Positions 54,785 through 62,376 of a stretch of 64,000 nucleotides of DNA are shown here, piece after piece; position 1 is the first letter of the stretch; each line of letters starts with the position of its first letter. The stretch lies in assembly GCA_020199835.1 (NCBI GenBank), contig JAIVJV010000009.1:62001-126000 (forward strand). Direction: 5' to 3'. The translations under genes were made by a program, and so were the position numbers. Source of the stretch: Acidobacteriota bacterium (GTDB lineage: Bacteria; Acidobacteriota; Blastocatellia; Pyrinomonadales; Pyrinomonadaceae). A model generated the notes under the pieces. It was not told where the DNA came from. It saw only the letters and a list, made by a program, of their open reading frames with translations, and ran no database searches.

Positions 54785-54960
54785 GCCACGGCTCCTCACG
54801 GATGGACACGGAGAGTACCGGCAGCGGTAACGACCGGGTTTCGGTGTCGCCTGATCATCCCGACCGGTTGTGTTTCAAGACCGTGTTCTGACATACGAAC
54901 TCGAACCCTGATCGCCACCGCTCCCGGTACCGTCCGTGTCCATTTGTGAGGATCCGTGGC
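54785..54960. repeat. 176-base inverted-repeat element between imuB and dnaE2
   Basis: 49-base terminal inverted arms (54785-54833, 54912-54960) about 80 percent identical by eye; arms begin GCCACGG-TCCTCAC. It fills the imuB-dnaE2 gap almost exactly (1 base from the imuB stop). Confidence 0.8.
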
Positions 54961-54961
54961 C

Positions 54962-56332
54962 TCAATCGTAATTACCTTCCACAAACCACATCTCACTGTT
55001 CAGTTTTCGATAAATGCGATAAAGACCCGGCGGCTCACTACTCGCTTTATTGCTCGGTACAACCGCTACGTCCCATTCGTCTCGGGCCCAGCGATCTTCT
55101 CCCCACCAGTCGCCGGTAGTTCTCCACGGACCAGCCAGCTGGACCACCTTGCCGTAAACACTCCGCTGCTTGCCCCACGCGCTGATCTCCGCGGGCCATC
55201 CGTGGTTCGTTTGGACCACGGCCCGCAAAGGCGGTCGAAACATTCGCAGTCCCAGGCGATGGCCGGTCGCCTGCTGCTGCTGGTTTGTCTTAACGCGCGT
55301 CGCAGAATGCGATTTCGACGGCAAAACAAACCTCTTCATGGTGAATGCATCGGGACGATGTGTGTCGAGCAACGCGGGAGAGCCGATGTTTTCTTCACCA
55401 ACCAGTTTCGCAAGCCGCGCAAGCGTGAGTTCCAGCTTGTCAGGCGCGGGGGCAAGGGGCACAAACAGTCCATGCTGCACCACACGCGGTTTTACGGGTT
55501 CGCAGCAGAGCGAAACTCCCTTCACCGGCGCCTGCGGCGGATGCATCTCCGTGTCGAGCAGCAGCAGTTTCAGAAACACTTTGTGATCGCGCATCGGATA
55601 GGGCAGCGACAAACGGCGCTCATGCGTCGATTGATCCGTCAGTTGCAACTGCACCTGCAATTCATTCGTGGCGAGCGCATACGCGTTCAGCGCCGCACAG
55701 AGCTGGTGCAACAAACGCGCAAAGATAAATGAGAGCGGCTCGAGTTCCGCGATCGGATGATCGAGATCGAGTGAATTGGCAAACACCGGCGGCGTCTGTT
55801 TGATCTTTAAATGCCGTTCCGTCTTGCCGGCCGCCAGTTGCTGCAAACGAATACCTGCCCGGCCCAAACGCTCGGAAACGCCAGCCACCGGGAGGGCCGC
55901 AAACTCGCTAAAAGTGCGGACGCCCCAGAGTCGCAGTGTTTCGAAGATCTCTTCCGCTTCTTTTTCCTCAACGCTCACCAGCGAATGATCAAGATGCGTG
56001 ACCGGAAAATCTCCGAGACCCGTCAGTTCTTCCCCAGGAGAAACAAACGTGATTCCCTCCAGCCGCGTCGCCGCGTGAATCGCGGCGTCCGGATTGGCCG
56101 CCACCGCGACGTTAACGGCCGTATCCAGACCACCGCCGGCGCGCGCTTGTTTTGCGCGACGCACTACTTCATTCGCGAGCTCATACGCAGAACCAAACAA
56201 CAACTCGCAGCCGTCAACGTCGATCACCACCGTGTTCGCTTTCGTTTCCTCAACCAGCGGCGAAAACGCGTAGGCAAACTCCGTCAGGGACAGATCGGGC
56301 GGGACATTCTCAGCGTAGATACAGGCAAACAT
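54962..56332 (-). CDS. imuB: ImuB, Y-family-like mutasome protein
   Basis: 456 residues. A degenerate Y-family polymerase: MFACIYAENVPPDLSLTEFAYAFSP at the N-terminus, TVVIDVDGCELLFGSAYELA, and an HhH-like LRLWGVRTFSEFAALP segment. The usual catalytic acidic residues of Y-family polymerases are not all evident, which fits ImuB as an adaptor that recruits ImuA and DnaE2 via the beta clamp. It lies 9 bases downstream of the imuA-like gene. Confidence 0.9.
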   Translation of the reverse strand: MFACIYAENVPPDLSLTEFAYAFSPLVEETKANTVVIDVDGCELLFGSAYELANEVVRRAKQARAGGGLDTAVNVAVAANPDAAIHAATRLEGITFVSPGEELTGLGDFPVTHLDHSLVSVEEKEAEEIFETLRLWGVRTFSEFAALPVAGVSERLGRAGIRLQQLAAGKTERHLKIKQTPPVFANSLDLDHPIAELEPLSFIFARLLHQLCAALNAYALATNELQVQLQLTDQSTHERRLSLPYPMRDHKVFLKLLLLDTEMHPPQAPVKGVSLCCEPVKPRVVQHGLFVPLAPAPDKLELTLARLAKLVGEENIGSPALLDTHRPDAFTMKRFVLPSKSHSATRVKTNQQQQATGHRLGLRMFRPPLRAVVQTNHGWPAEISAWGKQRSVYGKVVQLAGPWRTTGDWWGEDRWARDEWDVAVVPSNKASSEPPGLYRIYRKLNSEMWFVEGNYD

Positions 56333-56341
56333 GATTTTGGT

Positions 56342-57019
56342 TTATGAAACGGCCTGCGCTCTGAATTGACTCTCGTTGAAGGCCGGCACAAACGGTCGGC
56401 AGCGATTCACGTTTATGGCAGTGGAACGCAAAAGATTTTTTGACCACTCGGCCGTTCCCTGGAGCTCCAGCGCCAACGCCGCGCACGAACGCGTACACGA
56501 TTCTTCAGAGATCACAAGGATCGATGTTGGTCGGTTTTCCACCGTGCGGCGGAAGCGATACCACCACGATGAGATGATCCGGCGCGCATCTTTTCCGGCT
56601 ACGTCGCCGATGTCGAGAATGACGAGGCCAAACCCGCCCGCGTGTAACAAAAGATCGGTGGCCTTGAACGCGTGTTCGAGATTGGCGGCGCAGCGAACCC
56701 ACAGCAAACGATCGAAATCTACACCTGCTGCTTCCGCGGCAGTAGGCGCAAAGGCGTCGCTCGTGTCTACGAGCGCGCAGATCTCTTCCTGTGACGTGGC
56801 GTAACCGAGCGCCGAGTACACCAAACTCGTTCGTCCGGACGATCTTGGTCCAAAGATTTCCGTGATAGCGCCGCGCGGAATGCCGCCGGTCAACGTATCG
56901 ACTTCCGCAATGCCGGTGGAGAGAGTTTCCGGAGCGGCCTTCTCATGAAGCCTGAAAGCATCGCCAAAACGACTGGCAATGTTCGATTCGATCTCAGCTT
57001 TTGATAATGCACTTCTCAT
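56342..57019 (-). CDS. RecA-like protein of the mutasome (ImuA-like)
   Basis: 225 residues with a RecA-like ATPase core: a Walker A variant GPRSSGRTSL, ALVDTSDAFAPTAAEAAGVD and FGLVILDIGDVAG. As the first gene of the imuB-dnaE2 operon it takes the position of ImuA, whose C-terminus contacts the polymerase partners. Sequence divergence makes the exact subfamily uncertain, hence the empty symbol. The start at 57019 is only 6 bases from the divergent udgX start. Confidence 0.85.
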   Translation of the reverse strand: MRSALSKAEIESNIASRFGDAFRLHEKAAPETLSTGIAEVDTLTGGIPRGAITEIFGPRSSGRTSLVYSALGYATSQEEICALVDTSDAFAPTAAEAAGVDFDRLLWVRCAANLEHAFKATDLLLHAGGFGLVILDIGDVAGKDARRIISSWWYRFRRTVENRPTSILVISEESCTRSCAALALELQGTAEWSKNLLRSTAINVNRCRPFVPAFNESQFRAQAVS

Positions 57020-57025
57020 GGTTAT

Positions 57026-57673
57026 ATGTACCGTATGGCCACCCGCAAACCTGCTGACAGCGCGGCAAACGCTCTGATTCCACCGCGGCCAACGCTCACC
57101 TCGCTAAAAAATGCCGCCGCCGGTTGCAAGGCTTGCGATCTCTGGGAGAAAGGAACGCAAACCGTTTTTGGTGACGGAGCCCGGCGCTCCAGGGTCATGT
57201 TTGTCGGCGAACAGCCTGGTAACGAAGAGGACCTCTCAGGCAAACCTTTCGTTGGTCCAGCCGGCCGTTTATTTGACAATGCGCTCGACGAAGCAGGCAT
57301 CGATCGCAGACAAACTTACGTCACCAATGTTGTCAAACACTTCAAATGGGAACCGCGCGGCAAACGCCGCATTCACAAGAAACCCAACGCGACTCAAATC
57401 GCTGCTTGCCGTCCCTGGCTCGAAGCAGAACTCTCAGTTGTCAAACCCGACGTCATCGTGGCGCTCGGCGCGACCGCGGCCCAGTCACTAATCGGTCCAC
57501 AATTTCGCGTCACTAAACAGCGCGGTGAATTTCTCGAATCCACCCTCGCGCCCTACGTGATGGCTACCGTTCATCCCTCCTCCATTCTGCGCGCGCCGGA
57601 CGATGAAACTCGGCGGCTCGAATATCAACACTTCGTCGACGACTTCAAAAAACTCGCTCGCGTACTCAAGTAA
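57026..57673 (+). CDS. udgX: UdgX-type uracil-DNA glycosylase
   Basis: 215 residues. Family 4-like core with GEQPGNEEDLSGKPFVGPAG, the diagnostic UdgX insertion KRRIHKKP, and the late motif HPSSILRAP. UdgX from mycobacteria excises uracil and forms a covalent bond to DNA through the His of the KRRIH loop. Four cysteines (CKACDL region and others) could hold an iron-sulfur cluster. A Met start at 57026 or 57035 is possible. Its promoter would have to lie within or near the divergent imuA-like gene. Confidence 0.93.
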   Translation: MYRMATRKPADSAANALIPPRPTLTSLKNAAAGCKACDLWEKGTQTVFGDGARRSRVMFVGEQPGNEEDLSGKPFVGPAGRLFDNALDEAGIDRRQTYVTNVVKHFKWEPRGKRRIHKKPNATQIAACRPWLEAELSVVKPDVIVALGATAAQSLIGPQFRVTKQRGEFLESTLAPYVMATVHPSSILRAPDDETRRLEYQHFVDDFKKLARVLK

Positions 57674-57678
57674 CCGCC

Positions 57679-57801
57679 TTCACACCGCGGGTTTAGCCCG
57701 GTGAGTGGTTCTCAAGTGGGCCACCACCCGGAACTGTCCGACTGATCCCAGGTGACGTGAGGCGGCGCAACAAGATCACCGGGCTAAAGCCGCGGTGTGA
57801 A
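57679..57801. repeat. 123-base inverted-repeat element upstream of lexA
   Basis: 26-base arms (57679-57704 and 57776-57801) with one mismatch; the left arm begins TTCACACCGCGG. It resembles REPIN-type doublets. Confidence 0.85.
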
Positions 57802-57915
57802 AGAAAACTCTTGACGTCGCGTCGCATTTGTTCGAAAATATTCGGCAGATTTTCGGCTGTCAACTGAAAACTTGTTTTCGGGTTGCGAAGCCGGGACGGG
57901 AAAGAGGGAAGAACG

Positions 57916-58551
57916 ATGCCGGTAACTGCCAAACAACGAAGAGTTTACGAGTTTATCAGGAAATACATCGAGTCGAACGAGGAGCCGCCGACGATCGCTG
58001 AGATCGGCAGACATTTTCAGATTAGTTCGTCAGCGAGTGTTCACTCAATTTTGCTGGCTTTGGAACGCGAAGGACTGATTAAACGCACCCCGAATATCAG
58101 CCGCGGTATCGAGATCGTCAAACAAACACCACCCGGCGATGATGACGACCGAGGCGAGATTCCTTTGCTCGGGATCGTCGCCGCCGGTAAGCCGATCGAA
58201 GCGATTCTCAGCTATGACACCATCCATGTCCCGGCCGATTTGCAGGGACGCGGACGCACCTTTGCCCTGCGCGTGCGTGGAGATTCAATGATTGAGGAAA
58301 ACATTCAGGACGGAGACATCATTATCGTCTCGTCACAAAACACTGCCGATAACGGGCAGGTGGTGATCGCCTTAATTGAGGGGGATGCGACCGTGAAGAA
58401 GTTTTATCGCGAACCTGAGCTCATCCGCCTCGAGGGCGCTAATCCGCAGTTCAAACCGATCTTTGTAAAACCGCCGGAACGCTTCCAGATTCAGGGTGTG
58501 GTGACCGGCCTAATCAGGAAATACGCGTCACAAACCTCACTCCAACCATAA
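57916..58551 (+). CDS. lexA: LexA repressor
   Basis: 211 residues from ATG 57916 (MPVTAKQRRV); upstream in-frame codons to 57883 have no homology. Winged HTH (EEPPTIAEIGRHFQISSSASVHS) and peptidase S24 domain with cleavage Ala90-Gly91 (VAAGKP), nucleophile Ser124 (GDSMIEE) and Lys161 (ATVKKF). RecA-stimulated autocleavage derepresses SOS genes, here presumably imuA-imuB-dnaE2 and perhaps udgX. An IR element lies 115 bases upstream; a CGAA-N4-TTCG site at about 57832-57843 is a possible operator. It converges with EamA with a 38-base overlap. Confidence 0.95.
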   Translation: MPVTAKQRRVYEFIRKYIESNEEPPTIAEIGRHFQISSSASVHSILLALEREGLIKRTPNISRGIEIVKQTPPGDDDDRGEIPLLGIVAAGKPIEAILSYDTIHVPADLQGRGRTFALRVRGDSMIEENIQDGDIIIVSSQNTADNGQVVIALIEGDATVKKFYREPELIRLEGANPQFKPIFVKPPERFQIQGVVTGLIRKYASQTSLQP

Positions 58552-59380
58552 TCATCAACCCGCCGGCAACGGTGCGCCAACTTAGCTCCTCACCAAGCAC
58601 CATCATGCCCAGCAATACCGCTACCACCGGTGTGACCAGAGAAATCAACATCGTCTTCGTCACGTCCATGTTATGCACCAGCCAGTAGTACAGCACGAAC
58701 GCAATCACCGACCCGACCACCGCCAGGTACAAAAGCGACAACACCGCAATCGGCGTCCAACGATAATTCAACGGATTGCCTTCGAGCGGAATACCGATGA
58801 GCAAAAGTGGGATCAGACCAAAGAACATCTGACCGCCGGCGAGTACTGCGGGCTCAAGCTTCCGGCCATGACGTTTCACCAAAACGTTCGAGTACGCGGC
58901 AAACATCGCACTCAAAACGAGTGCCACCGAACCAGCGAGGGCTTTTCCACCGGCGATCGCTAGTTGATTGGAAAAAACTACGCCCACACCGAAGACGCCC
59001 AACACGACGCCGAAGATCTTGGACCACGTCATGCGTTCGCCCGGCAGATGAAAGTGCGCGAACACTAAGCCAAACGCCGGAAGCGTCGACTGCAACAGCG
59101 CCGCTAGTCCCGACGAGATGTATTGCTCGCCCCAGAATACCAGGCCGTAATTGAGGGTAAAGGACAGCACACCCGTGGTCACGAGCAGCCACCAGTCGCC
59201 GCCGTCTGCCGGCATCGGAATGGCGCGAGCACGGATGAGTGGAAACAGAATCGCGCAGGCGATTACGAATCGAATGCCGGCGAAGGTAATTGGCGGTAGA
59301 TCTTCAAGACCGAGCTTGATAAATAACCACGTCGACCCCCAGATCGCGCAGAGTACCAGCCAAACGAGACGTGCCTTCAC
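58514..59380 (-). CDS. EamA-family (DMT) transporter
   Basis: 288 residues, GTG start, ten membrane helices in the typical duplicated 5+5 EamA layout: IWGSTWLFIKLGLEDLPPI near the start, GTLPAFGLV-type centre and a second half with YLAVVGSVIAFVLYYWLV. EamA proteins move metabolites or amino acids; the substrate is unknown. It overlaps the lexA 3' end. Confidence 0.9.
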   Translation of the reverse strand: MKARLVWLVLCAIWGSTWLFIKLGLEDLPPITFAGIRFVIACAILFPLIRARAIPMPADGGDWWLLVTTGVLSFTLNYGLVFWGEQYISSGLAALLQSTLPAFGLVFAHFHLPGERMTWSKIFGVVLGVFGVGVVFSNQLAIAGGKALAGSVALVLSAMFAAYSNVLVKRHGRKLEPAVLAGGQMFFGLIPLLLIGIPLEGNPLNYRWTPIAVLSLLYLAVVGSVIAFVLYYWLVHNMDVTKTMLISLVTPVVAVLLGMMVLGEELSWRTVAGGLMIMVGVRFVTRIS

Positions 59381-59649
59381 TACGCTGATGTGTGTTCGGG
59401 CGCCTGTTGCGTTCCTGCTTCAGTCATTGAGCCAACTCCTTTTCGTTTGTCCGTTATCGTGGCCCAAAAAACGAAAAGCGCTACTCTCAGCAAGCTGAAA
59501 GCAGCGCAATCCGTTGTTCTTATAAAGAACCGAAGCTCTCTATAAGATGGCAACCTAAGCATGTACACGCTCAAGTTACCGATTTATATCCCGATGATCG
59601 ACTGGCGGACAGTTAATCTCCGGTCAGCACGCGAAAAGTTATTCACAAT

Positions 59650-59996
59650 CCTCGCATTCCGAAGAATGCGGTGCCGTTAGGTTTTTGTTGTGGTGGCTTT
59701 TCCTCCACCGCCGATTACGCTTCGGCAACGAAGCTCAACTTGCGTTGAGCCGCTTTGCTCCCTTTGGCGGGTCCTTGCCTTAGGGCGCCACTCGTTTTTA
59801 TCCGAATGGCTCGAGAAAGTCTCGCAACCTTCTCTAGCTGAGCCTTTCGGCTCTGACTCGGGCGTCATTAGAATCGACAGCCGCCTGTCTTTTCTCTCAT
59901 TCAGCGCGTCACCGCGCCGATTGCCGATCCCTTTGTCAGTCTCGAAGGCCGCAACCCTCGCGACAGGGAGACTTATACTCCTATCCCTTCTTGAGA
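59650..59996 (-). ncRNA. candidate structured RNA of unknown class
   Basis: A 347-base gene-free tract, immediately after the HIT stop on the same strand. On the minus strand at least six stable hairpins: 59917-59904 (GCGCG-GTGA-CGCGC), 59889-59876 (GACAG/CTGTC), 59853-59840 (GAGCC-GAAA-GGCTC), 59750-59733 (GCTCAAC-GCAA-GTTGAGC), 59734-59719 (GCTTCG/CGAAGC), 59669-59654 (GCATTC-TTCG-GAATGC) plus 59709-59692. Three loops are GNRA and one UUCG, fitting selected RNA folding. No match to RNase P, SRP, 6S or tmRNA signatures. Confidence 0.6.
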
Positions 59997-60428
59997 TCAA
60001 TTTTTTGCGTGTTTTATTTTGTCGACGATTTTTTCTTTAACGATTTCCATCTCTTCCTGATCTTTGTATTTCGTGCGCGGCCAGAAGAACCCTTTCAAAC
60101 CGTCTTTGCGACGACGCGGCACGACGTGAACGTGCAGATGCGGGACGCTTTGACTAACGCGATTGTTCATCGCGACAAATGTTCCTTCCGCGTCCATTGC
60201 GGCTTCGATGACGCGCGAAAGTAGTTGCGCGTTTTTGAAGAGAGGACCGACTTGTTTTACGGGCAGATCTCCGAGTGTTTCGTAGTGCTCGCGCGGGACT
60301 ACCAACGTGTGACCCGGAAACAGCGGCCGGTAATCGAGAAAAGCGACGGTGTTTTCGTCTTCGAAAACCACGGCCGCCGGAAGTTCGCCGGACACAATTC
60401 GACAAAACAGACAGTTTGCTTCTGTCAT
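59997..60428 (-). CDS. HIT-family nucleotide hydrolase/transferase
   Basis: 143 residues. The histidine triad HLHVHVVP is complete; the N-terminal CLFCRIVSGE and CxxC are typical of HIT proteins. Members cleave nucleotide phosphoramidates or dinucleoside polyphosphates. ATG 60428 is chosen over GTG 60431 because of a GAGAGGAA site. Confidence 0.92.
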   Translation of the reverse strand: MTEANCLFCRIVSGELPAAVVFEDENTVAFLDYRPLFPGHTLVVPREHYETLGDLPVKQVGPLFKNAQLLSRVIEAAMDAEGTFVAMNNRVSQSVPHLHVHVVPRRRKDGLKGFFWPRTKYKDQEEMEIVKEKIVDKIKHAKN

Positions 60429-60461
60429 CACAGTCGTTCCTCTCTCAAAATAATCGTTGCG

Positions 60462-61244
60462 CTAGTTTGGCGCGCCGATTACCTCGTCAAAACCCGGCCT
60501 GACGAAATCACGCGCTTCCGGGAAACTGTTCTCGACTCTCTTGCGCAGCCGTTCGAGTTGCAAAATCAACGGCACGGTCGAATCGATGCGGTCCGGCAGC
60601 GACAATTGCACGAGCCGCCACGCGGCTATTGAACGATCGATCCCGATCAGCGCCACTTTCGCAGATCCGTCAGAATCCTTAGGAAAATCGGCCAGTTCCG
60701 GCTCATCTTCCCACCCGTCAGTGCGGCAGGAAAGCGCCCGCATTGTCTTCACCGCGATTTGATACTGATACCACTGAATCACTTCGCGCGCATCTTCAAA
60801 CTGTTCGAGTTGTTCGCGATCCGCGTCGGTCGCACGGAGATCGCTGATTTCGATCGTTTGATCAAACTCGCGAAACCAATCGCTTGCGGCATTCGCGTAT
60901 TTCTTTCCGGCACGCGTGAGCGGATGATTATCCACGAGTTGCCGCCGGCGCTTGCGCGACCGAGGTTCCTCTTCCGGAACGTGGCAGAGGTCGATCCCGG
61001 CTTCTTTGGCCCACTCGTTAATCATCTCCTGCGTATCAACCAGCACGGAGGTGAGCCGGCGCCAAAAGGCTTCGTTGCGCACGTCATGACTCTCCTGCGA
61101 GTTGTGATGGTCCACTTGCTCGGTCGCATAGACCAGGCAACGCGAAGTCAGTGGACAGCGTTCACACCAACGATCGCAGTAGTTATAAATTCCCGAAATC
61201 AAGTCAGGATTACTGGCAAGTTCGGTGAGGCTTCTTCGTCGCAT
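60462..61244 (-). CDS. hypothetical protein with N-terminal Cys cluster
   Basis: 260 residues. AAGGAG ribosome binding site (spacing 8) at ATG 61244. N-terminal YCDRWCERCPLTSRC, a four-Cys pattern that may bind zinc or an iron-sulfur cluster; then helical, charged sequence. No family recognised, although similar Cys clusters occur in conserved proteins of unknown role. It precedes HIT on the same strand. Confidence 0.7.
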   Translation of the reverse strand: MRRRSLTELASNPDLISGIYNYCDRWCERCPLTSRCLVYATEQVDHHNSQESHDVRNEAFWRRLTSVLVDTQEMINEWAKEAGIDLCHVPEEEPRSRKRRRQLVDNHPLTRAGKKYANAASDWFREFDQTIEISDLRATDADREQLEQFEDAREVIQWYQYQIAVKTMRALSCRTDGWEDEPELADFPKDSDGSAKVALIGIDRSIAAWRLVQLSLPDRIDSTVPLILQLERLRKRVENSFPEARDFVRPGFDEVIGAPN

Positions 61245-61306
61245 TGAGTTGTCTCCTTGATGATGAGGTTTAAGGTGGGCTCATTCTAAGCTACACTCGC
61301 CCGAAA

Positions 61307-62035
61307 ATGACAGCGAAATTTTTTAGATCCGTGTCACTCCTGGTGCTGCTGGTGTGGACCACATCGGTCCCAGCGCAACAGGATCAAAAATCTGTTGGGT
61401 ACGGTTTCGTCAGTCCGAACACCAGCGAGAACCTCAAACTCGAACAGGCGATCAAAGGCATGAGTTCCCGTGACGCGATCGCGTTGCGCGACAAAGCGAT
61501 CAATATGAGTTGTGTGGTGCGCATCAGGATTCGCGCATTCAGGGCGCTGGGCTCCTGGAGCGACGGCGCCGAACATTCAGTCATGGTGCGCTTCCTAAGC
61601 GATGAACCGACGTTGCGTTACGTGCTCTCGCGTATGGGCCGTGATGCGCAACAGAAGTACGTAATCTATTTTCATCCGCAACCGGGCGGCTCTGCGGATC
61701 TGTACACGTTACGTCCGCGCGCGGGTCCGCGAAACCTCGTCGCGTTAACTACCACGCTCGAACGCGCCGGTATTCCGTTTCGCACCCTCGTGCCGTTGAA
61801 CGGGACCACCAACATTTACATCATCGACATGGACCGCGACTTGCGCCCAAAGATTCTGGGTGCGGCACGTAGGCTGCGCGCACGAGTCACGCAGGAGCCG
61901 GGCAACGCGAAGCTGTTCGGCGACGATGAACGGGAGAAGGCGAAAACAGTTTTCGAACAGCACATCAAGACTTACGAAACCCGGAATCCGAACTTGGCGC
62001 CCACCTGCGACGCGCAAAAACGGAAAAAACAATGA
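61307..62035 (+). CDS. secreted hypothetical protein
   Basis: 242 residues. Signal peptide (SVSLLVLLVWTTSVPA), a domain with APRAG-like and PGGSADLYTLRPRAG segments, and a basic tail. Unrecognised family. Overlaps the cupin gene by ATGA, hence translational coupling. Confidence 0.7.
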   Translation: MTAKFFRSVSLLVLLVWTTSVPAQQDQKSVGYGFVSPNTSENLKLEQAIKGMSSRDAIALRDKAINMSCVVRIRIRAFRALGSWSDGAEHSVMVRFLSDEPTLRYVLSRMGRDAQQKYVIYFHPQPGGSADLYTLRPRAGPRNLVALTTTLERAGIPFRTLVPLNGTTNIYIIDMDRDLRPKILGAARRLRARVTQEPGNAKLFGDDEREKAKTVFEQHIKTYETRNPNLAPTCDAQKRKKQ

Positions 62036-62376
62036 AGTCAAACAATCCCTGCATCACCGCCACCGTCACCCAAGCACTCGAACGCCTGCCCGGCCCCGAA
62101 GGCCAGCGATTCGCGACCGTGTTCAAACACGGCAGTTTTTTAGTTGAAATCTATGCGCCGCGCGGTACCGATCCGCAGCAACCGCACACGCGCGACGAGG
62201 TCTATGTTGTGGCTTCGGGAACCGGCGAGTTTGTCTGCGGCGACACACGGCAGACGTTTGGGCCCACGGATATTTTGTTCGCTGCGGCGGGCGTCGCACA
62301 CCGGTTTGAAAATTTCTCCGGTGATTTGACGGTTTGGGTGCTCTTCTACGGACCCGAAGGCGGTGAGGAGTCTTAG
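62032..62376 (+). CDS. cupin-domain protein
   Basis: 114 residues. Single cupin barrel with metal-binding-type residues (QQPHTRDEVYVVASGTGEFV, ILFAAAGVAHRFEN). Metal-dependent enzyme or binder; the substrate is unknown. Starts within the stop of the preceding gene (ATGA). Confidence 0.82.
   Translation: MKSNNPCITATVTQALERLPGPEGQRFATVFKHGSFLVEIYAPRGTDPQQPHTRDEVYVVASGTGEFVCGDTRQTFGPTDILFAAAGVAHRFENFSGDLTVWVLFYGPEGGEES

Noticed and set aside
59650..59996. RNase P RNA
   Set aside because: The region is the right size, but I do not find the conserved GAGGAAAGUCCGGGC-type P4 and ACAGAA elements on either strand.
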